DNA of 64,000 nucleotides from Sedimenticola sp. (GTDB taxonomy: Bacteria; Pseudomonadota; Gammaproteobacteria; Chromatiales; Chromatiaceae), in NCBI GenBank assembly GCA_027068915.1, contig JAMOLT010000020.1:1-64000 (forward strand), read 5' to 3'. Every line of letters begins with the position of its first letter. Position 1 is the first letter of the stretch. Shown here piece by piece: positions 27,441-36,993 of the stretch. The notes below the pieces were generated by a model that was not told the DNA's origin, ran no database searches, and saw nothing but the letters and a program-made list of their open reading frames with translations. A program made the translations under genes and the position numbers.

Positions 27441-28596
27441 CGGCTTCTCCCAGGGCAGATGCTATCGCCTGTTCCTGTTGGCGGGACAATTCCTCTCCCA
27501 GTGCTTTTCCCTGCCAGCCCTGTTCCTGCAATCGAGCCGCATCCACGCCAAGCATGGCAATCCTGGCCTGCTCCAGCAGTGGCAGCACTTGCTCCGCCAG
27601 CTGCGGCATACAGATTTGGGCAAGCAGGCCAAGCTCGGAGTAATGGTTACGGAAACGCTGCAGATACTGGTGATAATCCTGCGCACTTTTCTCTGGCAAC
27701 CGGGCTAGCAGGGCGCGGGCCTGCAACCAGCTCTCTAACAATAGTGCAGTTTTCTTGTCCACGCCCAGCCTGCATGTCAGCTGCCTGGGGGGACAGTCGG
27801 CATCCACGGCATACTGCATGACACTGACAAACCGCAGTGACAGGCTCACACCCTTTGCCGCAGCTCGCTTCAGGACGGCTATTGGCTCACCATCCCCTTT
27901 TTCTCCCTGTGCTACGGCATCAGCAAGCACCGGAAACAACTGTTCCAGCGCTCCACAGTCGTGCAACACCTGAAAAAATCGCCAGGGTTGCTCTTCCATC
28001 AGCGCCTTGGCCATTTCCTGCCAGATTCGCTGTCCCTGCAGGTGCTCAAGTTCCCCGGCTGCCACCATTTCCTTCATCAATGCACGGGTTTCGTGGGCAA
28101 TACGAAACCCCCGACTGCCAAAACGAGCCGAAAATCGCGCAATACGCAGCAAACGTACGGGATCTTCAGTAAAAGCAGGGGTAACATGGCGCAATATCCC
28201 ACATTGCAGATCTTTCTGCCCGCCAAAGGGATCGATGATGGCTCCCTGCTCATCCTCCGCCATGGCATTGATGGTGAGGTCGCGGCGGGCAAGGTCCTGT
28301 TCCAAGGTGACATCATGGCCGGTTTCCACGGAAAATCCATGGTATCCGGAGCCAGTTTTGGTTTCACGCCGAGCCAGGGCGTACTCCTCCCCGGTTTGCG
28401 GGTGCAGAAACACGGGAAAAGCACCTGATACCGGCTGAAATCCCAGCTCCAGCATATCGTCTACAGTGGCGTCAATCACCACCCAGTCACGATCTGTCAC
28501 AGGCAAACCCAGGCGTTTGTCACGAACAGCACCGCCAACCAGATAAATCTGTAGAGTTGGATTTCCTGCGCTTGATTGTGAATTGTCAATGCCCAT
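27430..28596 (-). CDS. cca: CCA-adding tRNA nucleotidyltransferase
   Basis: Adds or repairs the 3' CCA of tRNA. The 388-aa protein has the class II nucleotidyltransferase signature [14 protein letters not shown] and the catalytic [25 protein letters not shown] and [17 protein letters not shown] are the NTP-recognition segments. No HD phosphohydrolase domain is seen at the C-terminus, making it shorter than E. coli Cca (about 412 aa). Its end overlaps the sensor-kinase start. Confidence 0.93.
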   Translation of the reverse strand: MGIDNSQSSAGNPTLQIYLVGGAVRDKRLGLPVTDRDWVVIDATVDDMLELGFQPVSGAFPVFLHPQTGEEYALARRETKTGSGYHGFSVETGHDVTLEQDLARRDLTINAMAEDEQGAIIDPFGGQKDLQCGILRHVTPAFTEDPVRLLRIARFSARFGSRGFRIAHETRALMKEMVAAGELEHLQGQRIWQEMAKALMEEQPWRFFQVLHDCGALEQLFPVLADAVAQGEKGDGEPIAVLKRAAAKGVSLSLRFVSVMQYAVDADCPPRQLTCRLGVDKKTALLLESWLQARALLARLPEKSAQDYHQYLQRFRNHYSELGLLAQICMPQLAEQVLPLLEQARIAMLGVDAARLQEQGWQGKALGEELSRQQEQAIASALGEAGET

Positions 28597-28653
28597 GTAT
28601 TAGAATACTATGATATATTAAATTAAATCCTATGATTACCCAGGCACAGGAAC

Positions 28654-28902
28654 ATGTTACCCATATTATTCGGATTGGTGTCCGCAATGCTCTTTTCCAT
28701 CATCACTTACATGATGTATGGTTTGGAGGGCGTAATGACTAGGGATTGGATTGACCAGGCCTTCTGGGGATTCATCCTCACAGGCGTGGCAATCGGCATG
28801 GTCAATGCAATCTGGCGCTGTCTGCCCTGCCAGTTGAGCAAGCTCGCTCACAATGAAAGGCTCACTGACATCTGGTGCAGCACCTGCAAGCAACAGCCCT
28901 GA
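28654..28902 (+). CDS. Small membrane protein with two CxxC motifs
   Basis: An 82-aa open frame with an AGGAAC ribosome-binding site 5 nt before the ATG. There are two hydrophobic segments (about 3-22 and 36-53), followed by CLPC (56-59) and CSTC (75-78). Paired CxxC motifs suggest a zinc or iron knuckle or a redox pair on the cytoplasmic side. It lies alone on the + strand between cca and the ABC exporter gene. The family is not recognised. Confidence 0.5.
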   Translation: MLPILFGLVSAMLFSIITYMMYGLEGVMTRDWIDQAFWGFILTGVAIGMVNAIWRCLPCQLSKLAHNERLTDIWCSTCKQQP

Positions 28903-28928
28903 ATCTGCAGTTTTGGGGCAAATTATTT

Positions 28929-30752
28929 TCATCGAAGCTCCTGCTTGTTGCGGGCTGAATTTTTCTCAGCCCGTTTTTTTTGCTGCAGATCCCACATCTC
29001 CGCATAGACGCCAGCCTGGGCCAGCAACTGTTGATGGGTGCCGCGTTCACGAATCCTTCCCTTTTCCATCACCAGTATTTCATCCGCATCCACGACAGTG
29101 GAAAGCCGATGCGCCACCACCAGCGTGGTATGGTGCTGCGCCACCTGCACCAGGGTTTCCTGAATCGCCTGCTCGGTCTTGCTGTCCAGAGAAGATGTGG
29201 CTTCATCAAACACCAGGATCTGCGGCCGTTTGAGCATGGCTCTGGCAATGGCAACCCGTTGCTTCTCGCCACCAGAAAGCTTCAGCCCCCGCTCACCCAC
29301 CATGGTGTCCCAACCATCGGGCAGGCTTTCGATGAAGGCCCGGATATGCGCCATCTCCGCCACTTGCTCCACTTCCTCACGGCTGGCGGATATGCGCCCA
29401 TAGGCGATATTGTAGTAAATCGTGTCATTAAACAGCACCGTATCCTGGGGCACGACACCAATGGCGGCACGCAAACTGGCCTGGGTGACATCCCGTATAT
29501 CCTGGCCATCGATGCGTATGGCGCCGCCGCTCACATCATAGAAGCGATACAGCAGGCGGGCAATGGTGGACTTGCCTGCACCACTATGCCCGACAATAGC
29601 AAGCTTCTTCCCCGGCGGCACTTCAAAATCCACCCCCGACAGAATCTTACGCTCCGGCTGGTAGGAAAAATTCACCTGTTCGAATCGGATGCGTCCTCCT
29701 TTCAGCTGCAATGGATGCGCATCGGCGGCATCGCGTATTTCCGGTTCCCGCTCCAGCAATTTGAAGATCAAATCCATGTCCGCCAGCGCATACTTGATCT
29801 GACGATAGACGATACCCAGAAACCCTAGGGGAATAAACAGCTGCAGCATAAAGGCGTTTACCAACACTAGATCCCCGATGCTCATATCACCACTGGTAAC
29901 GCCCCGTGCAGCGAAAATCATGACCAGTGTAACCCCGACGGCAATCACCGCTCCCTGGGCAAAATTGAGTATGGACATGGAAGTCTGGCTTTTTACCGCC
30001 CATTGCTCCCAGGCATTGAGCTTGCTGTCGAAGCGCTCCACCTCCAGCTTTTCATTGCCGAAATATTTTACGGTTTCATAATTGATCAGGCTATCCATGG
30101 CCCGGGAATTGGCCTCGGAATCCAGTTTGTTCATGTGGTGGCGGAAATCCATGCGCCACTCGGTAATCGCCACCGTTACCAGCGCATAGACCAGTACCGT
30201 GCCAAAGGTGATGAGCATGAATACCGAATCGTACTGGGTAAACAAAATGGCACCGACCAGCACGAACTCCACCAGGATAGGAAGAATGCTGAACGCCATG
30301 TAGTTGAGAATCTGTGCCACCGAGCGCGTGCCGCGCTCGAGATCCCGGCTGATGCCCCCCGTCTGGCGCTCCAGGTGAAAGCGCAGGGAAAGATTGTGCA
30401 AATGCTCCAGCACCCGGGTGGACAAACGGCGCATGGCCCGGTAGCGCACCTTGGCGAAAACCACATCCCGAAGCTCGTTGAACAGGCTAGCGGAAAGCTT
30501 CAGCGCACCATAGGCCAGCAACAAACTCAGGGGCAGCACCAGCAGCCGTCCCGGCTGGGTTTCCAGGGCATCCACGATATGCTTGAGCGCCAGGGGCACC
30601 CCCACATTGGCTACCTTGGACAACACCAGGCACCCCAGGGCGAACAGCGCCCTCCCGCGAAATTCCCAGAGAAACGGCAGCATATTCCGCAGGTTATGCA
30701 GATCGCGGCGATTCTTGTGTACTTGCGGGGCCTGCCCCTGAGCATGATTCAT
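28929..30752 (-). CDS. Atm1-type ABC exporter (permease-ATPase fusion)
   Basis: A 607-aa half-transporter. The membrane domain (about 25-320) has the Atm1/ABCB7 features GGISRDLERGTR and NYETVKYFGNE. The ATPase has Walker A (GHSGAGKSTIARLL), signature (LSGGEKQRVAIARAM) and Walker B (ILVFDEATSSLD). Bacterial Atm1 homologs export glutathione conjugates or metal thiolates, which fits thiol-rich sulfur metabolism. The natural substrate here is not shown. Confidence 0.92.
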   Translation of the reverse strand: MNHAQGQAPQVHKNRRDLHNLRNMLPFLWEFRGRALFALGCLVLSKVANVGVPLALKHIVDALETQPGRLLVLPLSLLLAYGALKLSASLFNELRDVVFAKVRYRAMRRLSTRVLEHLHNLSLRFHLERQTGGISRDLERGTRSVAQILNYMAFSILPILVEFVLVGAILFTQYDSVFMLITFGTVLVYALVTVAITEWRMDFRHHMNKLDSEANSRAMDSLINYETVKYFGNEKLEVERFDSKLNAWEQWAVKSQTSMSILNFAQGAVIAVGVTLVMIFAARGVTSGDMSIGDLVLVNAFMLQLFIPLGFLGIVYRQIKYALADMDLIFKLLEREPEIRDAADAHPLQLKGGRIRFEQVNFSYQPERKILSGVDFEVPPGKKLAIVGHSGAGKSTIARLLYRFYDVSGGAIRIDGQDIRDVTQASLRAAIGVVPQDTVLFNDTIYYNIAYGRISASREEVEQVAEMAHIRAFIESLPDGWDTMVGERGLKLSGGEKQRVAIARAMLKRPQILVFDEATSSLDSKTEQAIQETLVQVAQHHTTLVVAHRLSTVVDADEILVMEKGRIRERGTHQQLLAQAGVYAEMWDLQQKKRAEKNSARNKQELR

Positions 30753-30844
30753 GTTATACTGAAAAATAAAATTAACTCTTAAAAATCAGGGATTTCCGAT
30801 CCCTGCAACCAAGCAGCCCATCATAGCAAAAGCGGAGACTCCCG

Positions 30845-31174
30845 GTGGAAGAACCACAAGATTCACTCAGTAACTGCAGCGCCAGGGAACCCTTCGCCCT
30901 TCAGGTTCTGGGGGACAGCATGGAGCCGGAGTTTCCGGACGGCTGCATCATTGTGCTCGATCCTTCCGATCAATGCATTCACGGCATGTATATCATGGCC
31001 ATGGTGGAAGGCGTGCGGTGGTTCCGCCAGTACATCAGGGACGAAGAAGGAGAACGGCTGGTTGCCCTCAATGACCTGTACCCGGAAATTCCGCTGCAGG
31101 ATCTGGAGTGGAAACCCGAAGCCATCGCCATACAGCGTAATATCAAGCGGGAAGTGAAACAGTACAGCTATTAA
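30845..31174 (+). CDS. S24 (LexA-like) peptidase-domain protein, catalytic lysine apparently replaced
   Basis: A 109-aa protein from a GTG start. The S24 fold is visible: ALQVLGDSMEPEFPDGCIIV with the nucleophile Ser25. Where LexA has the catalytic Lys (VKRL), this protein reads VRWFRQY, so the Ser-Lys dyad seems incomplete. There is no DNA-binding domain. It ends 2 bp before the RND adaptor gene, so the two are co-transcribed. It is probably a binding or regulatory protein rather than an active protease. Confidence 0.75.
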   Translation: MEEPQDSLSNCSAREPFALQVLGDSMEPEFPDGCIIVLDPSDQCIHGMYIMAMVEGVRWFRQYIRDEEGERLVALNDLYPEIPLQDLEWKPEAIAIQRNIKREVKQYSY

Positions 31175-31176
31175 CC

Positions 31177-32220
31177 ATGTATATTGCAAGAACCCTGTTT
31201 TTTCTGCTTCTGCTTGCACTCACCAGCGCCTGCAATGATGCCAAAGCACCCTCCCCGGCATCGAAGCAGAACAAGGCATCTCCGGTGCTGGTGGAAGTTG
31301 CCCGGGTGCAAAAGCGAACTGTTGCAGGCAAGTGGCGGCGCTCCGGTACGCTTGCCTATCGCCATATCCTGCGCGTACATACCCAGGAAGAAGGGCGCCT
31401 TGCCAGCCTTCCTTGGTTTGAAGGGGACAGGGTCAACCAGGGAGATACGCTGGCCACCCTGAACAACGAGCTCCTCAAGGCGGAATTGAAAAAAGCCAAA
31501 GCCACACGCTCCATGGCTACGCGCAGGGTTTCCCGCCTGGAGCGTTTGAGGAAGACCAAAGCCACATCGGAAGAGGATCTGATCGAGGCACAAACCGAAC
31601 TGGAGCTTGCCCAAACCGAAGTGGAAATACTGGAAACGCGCCTGGGCTATACCACCATCAAAGCACCTTTTAACGGCATCATCACCCGCCGGCTGGCCGA
31701 GCCCGGCGATGCAGTACCCCGCAACCACCACCTGCTCACCCTGGCCGACCCCCAGTCACTGATCGCCAGGGTGGCCGCTCCCGTGCAGCTGCTGGTGGAT
31801 CTGAATCCTGAAAGCGATATTGAAGTACAGCTGGATATACCCGATTCACAACCGCTCACGGGCAGGCTGCAACGTATCTTCCCCACTCTGGATCCGCAAA
31901 GCCGACAGGGTACAATCGAAATCAAGCTGAACGATCCGCCAGGCATGGCCCGGGCAGGACAGTTCGTACGGGTAAAACTGGCAGGCATTGCAAGAACACG
32001 CCTCATGATCCCCTTTACCGCCCTGCGCACAGACCGGCAGGGCGAGTATGTCTACACAGTAGAAAACAACAAGGTGGCGCGAAAAGACATCACCAGCGGG
32101 GAGCGGTTTGATGACTGGCTGGAGGTGATCGAAGGCCTGAAAGCGAGTGACCGAGTCGTCAAACGTGGATTTACAAACCTGAAAAGCGGTACGTTGGTCA
32201 CAGTTTTAAACGAAACATAG
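31177..32220 (+). CDS. RND efflux periplasmic adaptor lipoprotein (MFP)
   Basis: A 347-aa membrane fusion protein. A lipoprotein signal ends in LTSAC (lipidated Cys19). Lipoyl halves flank a short helical hairpin (LKKAKATRSMATRRVSRLERL). TTIKAPFNGIITRRLAEPGD is the second lipoyl signature. A beta-barrel and membrane-proximal domain follow (RLMIPFTALRTDRQGEYVYTV). It pairs with the RND pump encoded at 33500, separated by the PilJ-type gene. Confidence 0.9.
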   Translation: MYIARTLFFLLLLALTSACNDAKAPSPASKQNKASPVLVEVARVQKRTVAGKWRRSGTLAYRHILRVHTQEEGRLASLPWFEGDRVNQGDTLATLNNELLKAELKKAKATRSMATRRVSRLERLRKTKATSEEDLIEAQTELELAQTEVEILETRLGYTTIKAPFNGIITRRLAEPGDAVPRNHHLLTLADPQSLIARVAAPVQLLVDLNPESDIEVQLDIPDSQPLTGRLQRIFPTLDPQSRQGTIEIKLNDPPGMARAGQFVRVKLAGIARTRLMIPFTALRTDRQGEYVYTVENNKVARKDITSGERFDDWLEVIEGLKASDRVVKRGFTNLKSGTLVTVLNET

Positions 32221-32226
32221 TGCTAG

Positions 32227-32240
32227 TTGATCTTAATCAT
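32227..32240. promoter_or_regulatory. FNR/Anr-like box
   Basis: TTGATCTTAATCAT matches the FNR consensus TTGAT-N4-ATCAA at 9 of 10 fixed positions. It lies just after the adaptor stop and about 315 bp before the PilJ-type gene. The distance to any promoter is unknown. Confidence 0.4.
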
Positions 32241-32393
32241 AGCGTACTCTTGTGTCTTGCTGAATACTCCACATGCGCCGGCCATACAGGGCTATCAGAT
32301 CCTATTCCGCTATGCCCTTATTGATCTGTATTGAGCCGGATCCCGCATAAGACAGATCTACACCAATCGCACGGATGCCCGCGTTGTTAATTT

Positions 32394-32450
32394 ACAAACG
32401 CGCTCGTTTGTCACGTCAAGTGAATGGCGGATAAAGACAATTTGTCTTTA
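32394..32450. promoter_or_regulatory. Two operator-like palindromes upstream of the PilJ-type gene
   Basis: ACAAACGCGCTCGTTTGT (32394-32411) is a 7-bp inverted repeat with a 4-bp spacer, the geometry of TetR-family operators. TAAAGACAATTTGTCTTTA (32432-32450) is a 9-bp inverted repeat with a 1-bp centre. Both are within 165 bp of the ATG at 32555. The binding proteins are unknown. Confidence 0.5.
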
Positions 32451-32554
32451 CGACTTTCATGGAAAATTGCAATCAATGGCCACGAAACCTGTTCAAGATT
32501 CGGGTGGGCGATGTTTTACCAAGTGCTGTTATTCAATTCGATGGGCGGAAACTC

Positions 32555-33346
32555 ATGAAACCACAAAGATACCTGCTTCTTCTCGCTTGCATCATGCCAT
32601 TTTTCTTTTCCGGAAATATCCAGGCGGCTCCCCCCGCAAAACCCGGCCTTTCCATGGGTGACGCCATCAACAAGGCCGGTCGCCAGCGCATGCTCTCGCA
32701 GCGCATCGTAAAAGCCTATGTACTGGTCGGAAGAAAAGTCATGCTCAGCGCAAAAATGCAACTCACGGATGCAGTAGCCCTGTTCGAGAAACAGTTGGCG
32801 GAACTTACGGATTTCGCCACCACCGATGAGGAAAGAAAAACCATTACCGAAATCACCCGCCTGTGGAAAAAGTACAAAGTGCTGGCAACTGCAAAACCCA
32901 CCAAGGAAAAAGCAGTGGAGCTGACCGCCATGTCTGACGAAGTGCTGGCGAAAACACACAAGTTCGTCTTGTTGCTGGAAGACCGCTCGGGAACCAGTGT
33001 GGGGAAGCTGGTCAATATCTCCGGACGGCAGCGCATGCTCTCCCAGCGAATCGCAAAATTCTACGTGCTCAGGAGCTGGGGACTGGATCAGCCCGAGTAT
33101 GAAGTCGGCCAGAACAAAGCCATGGCAGAATTCACCAATGCCTTGCAACTGCTGCAGGGCGCAGCGGAAAACACTTCGGAAATCAACGACGCACTGGAAA
33201 AAGTGGAGCAGGATTGGAACACCTTCAAGATCAGCAAACAACTGAAAGGCGGCAAGTATATTCCATCTCTGGTCGTCCGTTCCCTGGACAAGATACTGGC
33301 GCAGATGAATTACATCACCGCCCTGTACACCAACATTGCCCGATAA
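32555..33346 (+). CDS. Secreted periplasmic protein with two PilJ-type (NarX-like) sensor repeats
   Basis: A 263-aa protein with a signal peptide (MKPQRYLLLLACIMPFFFSG to about QAA). Two copies of a PilJ-type N-terminal unit follow: INKAGRQRMLSQRIVKAYVL (about residue 40) and VNISGRQRMLSQRIAKFYVL (about 155). This motif forms four-helix sensor domains in NarX and PilJ. Here there is no membrane anchor or output domain after it. It lies between the adaptor and RND pump genes. It may be a free periplasmic ligand-binding or partner protein. Confidence 0.8.
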   Translation: MKPQRYLLLLACIMPFFFSGNIQAAPPAKPGLSMGDAINKAGRQRMLSQRIVKAYVLVGRKVMLSAKMQLTDAVALFEKQLAELTDFATTDEERKTITEITRLWKKYKVLATAKPTKEKAVELTAMSDEVLAKTHKFVLLLEDRSGTSVGKLVNISGRQRMLSQRIAKFYVLRSWGLDQPEYEVGQNKAMAEFTNALQLLQGAAENTSEINDALEKVEQDWNTFKISKQLKGGKYIPSLVVRSLDKILAQMNYITALYTNIAR

Positions 33347-33499
33347 TCTTTGCCCTGTTGTCGCCCCCTTGTAGCAGGAGGGGCGGCAACACCCCCGCAA
33401 ACCAGTTCCGTGCATTGCCAAACCCTTCTCCATAGGCTAACTTGCAGGAAACAATGAGCAAAGGCTCCCCATGCATGCCAGCCACCCATTCCTGCGCAA

Positions 33500-36400
33500 A
33501 TGAAAAAGCCGCAATTATCTGACCGTGGCGGCATCGCCCGTTGGTCTGTCCATCACCCGGTTGCGGTGGTTATGCTGACGCTGGCCGCCGTGGTGCTGGG
33601 GCTGTTTTCTCTGGACAGCCTCAAGATCAGCCTGCTGCCACATATTATCTATCCCAGCATCGGGGTACGCATCAATAATCCCGGCGTGCCTGCAGGCATC
33701 ATGGAGGATCAGGTCACCCGCCAGTTGGAAGAACAACTGGCCATTACCGAGGACGCTATTCATATCCGCTCGGCTACCCGTGAAGGACGAAGCGCAGTGG
33801 ATCTCGACTTTGCCTATGGCAAGGACATCGATATCGCATTGCGCGACGCCTCTACGCGCCTTGATCGTGCCAAACGCTTTCTGCCGGACAGCATCGAGCC
33901 TCCTGTTATCTACAAGCGTGACCCATCCCAGCTACCTGCTGCCGAATATGCCATCAGCTCCAGCATCCTGGATCCGGTAAGCCTGCGTGACTGGGTGGAT
34001 TATTCACTCGGCAAGTGGCTGATCAATGTACCAGGCGTGGCCGCCGCGGAAGTGGCGGGAGGGCTGCGCAGGGAAATCCAGATCGTCGCAGACCACGAAC
34101 GTCTGCTTGCCCATGGGCTGGATGTCTTCGATGTAGAAGAAACTCTGCGGGCAGAAAATCGGGATGTCGCCAGCGGACGCCTGCGGGGAACATCCACAGA
34201 AACCCCGGTACAGACGCTGGGACGGCTGCACCAGGCCAGCGATATCGAACGCCTTCCTCTTTACCTGAAAAACAGGCAGCAGGAATTCCAGTCCATAGAG
34301 CTGGGGTATCTTGCAAAGATCATTGATGGGCATGAAATACCACGCTTGCATATTCGCCTGAATCAACAGACGGCGATCAAGCTATCCATCCAGAAACAAC
34401 CACAGGCCAACACCGTATCCGTAGTCGATGGTGTAAACATGCAGATTGCCCAGCTACAGGCCAGAAAGCTGATTCCTGCAGACGTACAGATCGTGCCCGT
34501 CAATGATGAAGCCAGGCATATCCGGCGTTCCCTGAACAATGCAATTACAGCAGCCCTCAGCGGAGCCGTACTGGCCATGCTTGTGGTATATCTGTTTTTA
34601 GGCAGCATCCGCCGCACGCTCATTATCGGCAGCGCCATCCCCATCGCCATCCTGGTGGCAATCACCCTCATGTCTTCTGCGGGTCTGACTTTGAACATCA
34701 TGACCCTTGGCGGGCTGGCGCTGGGCGTCGGTATGCTGGTAGACAGCACCATCGTCATGCTGGAAAACATCTATCGCCATCAGCGTAGTGGCGAAACCGG
34801 AGCAGCAGCAGCCAGCGCTGCATCTGCAGAAGTCACCAGTGCCATCTTTGCTTCCACCTCCACCAACCTCGCTGCGGTGCTTCCCTTCCTGTTCATCGGC
34901 GGTTTGATCGGCTTGCTGTTTCAGGAATTGATCATCACCATTTCCGCTGCCATCGGGGCCTCCATGATCGTCGCACTGACCTTGGTGCCCGCCCTCGCCG
35001 CTCGCATCCCCGCCACAAGGGAAGGCTGGTTGCGGAGTAGAATCAACCACGTTATCGCACAACTGCAAAACACCTATGCACGGCTGTTACACCACACACT
35101 GAAATGGGGCTGGCTGGTCATTCTCGTGTTTCTGATGCTTTTTGGCATCACTGTCAAAGAGCTGCTGCAACCCATGTCCACCTTTCTGCCCCGCATTGAC
35201 GATGGGCGCGTCGGCATCTATCTGACAGCTGACCGGGGCATCAATGTGGAGGAAATGGATGTCATCACCAGCCGCATCGAACAACTGGTGCTGGAACAGG
35301 AGGAAGCCGCTTCTGTACTCACTACCGTGGGCGGGTTCACCTTCGGGCGATCACGTTACGAAACCGCCAATCGAGCAAACCTTCAAATCCAGCTCAAGCC
35401 TGCCAGCCAGCGTATGAGCAGCAGGCAGTGGGTGAAAAAACTGCGGAAGCTGACCGGGGATCTGCAACTGGCAGGGGTGCAAATCCACATCCGCCAGCGC
35501 GGCATTCGCGGCCTGCGCATTGGCCGTGGCGATGATGACATCAGCTTCCATGTCAGAGGCGCAGACCTTGAAGTGTTGAAGGAAATTGGCCGGAAAATGA
35601 CGGATAAACTGAAAGAGGTGCCCGGCCTGCGCAACATCAAGCAGTCCAATGCAGACGTCACCATGGAGTTATCGATAAAGCCAAACCGGGAAACATTGCT
35701 GCAGTTTGGCCTAAGCATGGACAGTATCGGCAAGGCAGTTCGCTACGCACTGGAAGGGAGGAAGATCAGCAGCATGATTGATGCAGACCGAAGCATCGAC
35801 ATCATTCTGAAGCTTGATCCCAGAGAAACAACCACTGCTGGCGATCTGGAGAACATCATCTTGATGGGAGAAGCCGGAGGCATGGCTGTTCCGGTGCGCC
35901 TTGGAGAGTTGGCGGATATCGCGCTCAAACCGGCACCGGTCACCATTATCAGGGAGCAGCAACAACGCATTGTGGAAGTCAACACCACGCTGGAACAGGG
36001 TTTCAATATGGAACAAACCATTCGCCATGCGCAAAGCCTGCTGGATGAACTGCAATTACCCGAAGGCTATACGCTGTACGAAGGGGGAACCCTCAAAACC
36101 CTGCAACAAAGCAAGGAAACCGGATACAAGCTGCTGGCTTTGGCACTGTTTCTGGTGCTGGTGGTAATGGCGGTTCAGTATGAATCTCTGCGGAATCCCC
36201 TGATCATCCTGTTCGGCGTGGTGTTTTCCCTCATCGGCGTGGCGCTGGGTTTGAAATGGACCAATACCCCGATTTCCATGCCGGTATGGCTGGGCATGAT
36301 CATGCTCGCCGGTATCGTGGTGAACAACGCCATCATTTTGGTGGAGTATATCGAGATCAAACGCGCCCAGGGGCTTCCCAAAATACAAGCCATCGTTGAA

Positions 36401-36685
36401 GCCGCCCGCCTGCGGCTACGACCGATTCTCATGACCACTCTTACAACGGTAGTGGGCATGTTGCCCCTGGCGCTGGCATGGGGGCAGGGTTCTGAAATGC
36501 TCCAACCCCTGGCGATCACCATCGTATCCGGGCTGTCTTTTTCCATGCTGGTAAGCCTATTGCTGATTCCCAGCAGCTATCGCTATTTCGGCAGCGCTGA
36601 TCAGCCGGTGGAACCATCATCTCCCTCACAGCCTTCGGCAAGGGCAAGCAACAGCCCGGCGATCCCCGGCGCCGATCCCAGATAA
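33500..36685 (+). CDS. RND-family efflux transporter, inner membrane pump
   Basis: A 1061-aa pump of the HAE-RND type. TM1 is preceded by VHHPVAVVMLTLAAVVLGLF. Two large periplasmic loops and two sets of membrane helices follow. GGLALGVGMLVDSTIVMLEN near residue 415 is the TM4 signature that carries the proton-relay acidic residue. IMLAGIVVNNAIILVEYIE near 935 is the matching C-terminal repeat. The substrate cannot be told. Its 3' end overlaps the convergent CbiX-like gene by 85 bp. Confidence 0.92.
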   Translation: MKKPQLSDRGGIARWSVHHPVAVVMLTLAAVVLGLFSLDSLKISLLPHIIYPSIGVRINNPGVPAGIMEDQVTRQLEEQLAITEDAIHIRSATREGRSAVDLDFAYGKDIDIALRDASTRLDRAKRFLPDSIEPPVIYKRDPSQLPAAEYAISSSILDPVSLRDWVDYSLGKWLINVPGVAAAEVAGGLRREIQIVADHERLLAHGLDVFDVEETLRAENRDVASGRLRGTSTETPVQTLGRLHQASDIERLPLYLKNRQQEFQSIELGYLAKIIDGHEIPRLHIRLNQQTAIKLSIQKQPQANTVSVVDGVNMQIAQLQARKLIPADVQIVPVNDEARHIRRSLNNAITAALSGAVLAMLVVYLFLGSIRRTLIIGSAIPIAILVAITLMSSAGLTLNIMTLGGLALGVGMLVDSTIVMLENIYRHQRSGETGAAAASAASAEVTSAIFASTSTNLAAVLPFLFIGGLIGLLFQELIITISAAIGASMIVALTLVPALAARIPATREGWLRSRINHVIAQLQNTYARLLHHTLKWGWLVILVFLMLFGITVKELLQPMSTFLPRIDDGRVGIYLTADRGINVEEMDVITSRIEQLVLEQEEAASVLTTVGGFTFGRSRYETANRANLQIQLKPASQRMSSRQWVKKLRKLTGDLQLAGVQIHIRQRGIRGLRIGRGDDDISFHVRGADLEVLKEIGRKMTDKLKEVPGLRNIKQSNADVTMELSIKPNRETLLQFGLSMDSIGKAVRYALEGRKISSMIDADRSIDIILKLDPRETTTAGDLENIILMGEAGGMAVPVRLGELADIALKPAPVTIIREQQQRIVEVNTTLEQGFNMEQTIRHAQSLLDELQLPEGYTLYEGGTLKTLQQSKETGYKLLALALFLVLVVMAVQYESLRNPLIILFGVVFSLIGVALGLKWTNTPISMPVWLGMIMLAGIVVNNAIILVEYIEIKRAQGLPKIQAIVEAARLRLRPILMTTLTTVVGMLPLALAWGQGSEMLQPLAITIVSGLSFSMLVSLLLIPSSYRYFGSADQPVEPSSPSQPSARASNSPAIPGADPR

Positions 36686-36993
36686 GGCGCAAGATGAATG
36701 GCAATATGCGGATGGGACTTACGGGCCTTCTCCACACCCGCCGGAATGTCTTCACTGGCATGCCGGCCTGCAGACAGAAAGTAAGGCAATACCACCACCT
36801 GGTCGGCGCCAAGCTGTATACACTGCTCTATCCCTTCAGGAATGGAAGGCTCGGCCAGTTCCAGAAAACCGGCTCTTACTATTGCAAATTCCTTACCCGC
36901 TTTTTCTTCCTGCAGGCGCTCGCACAACATTCGCACTTCGTCATTCGATGCAGAACGGCGGCTGCCATGAGCTACCACAAGCAATGCCTTCAT
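36601..36993 (-). CDS. CbiX/SirB-like sirohydrochlorin chelatase, short form
   Basis: A 130-aa single-domain chelatase of the CbiX-small type. It begins MKALLVVAHGSRRSASNDEV (HGSR is the metal-binding motif) and has VVVLPYFLSAGRHASEDIPA with the second metal-ligand histidine. Such proteins insert cobalt or ferrous iron into sirohydrochlorin. With CysG in the same window it may support siroheme supply to DsrAB. Its ATG overlaps the pepN stop (ATGA), and its 3' end overlaps the RND gene. Confidence 0.85.
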   Translation of the reverse strand: MKALLVVAHGSRRSASNDEVRMLCERLQEEKAGKEFAIVRAGFLELAEPSIPEGIEQCIQLGADQVVVLPYFLSAGRHASEDIPAGVEKARKSHPHIAIHLAPYLGSAPGIAGLLLALAEGCEGDDGSTG

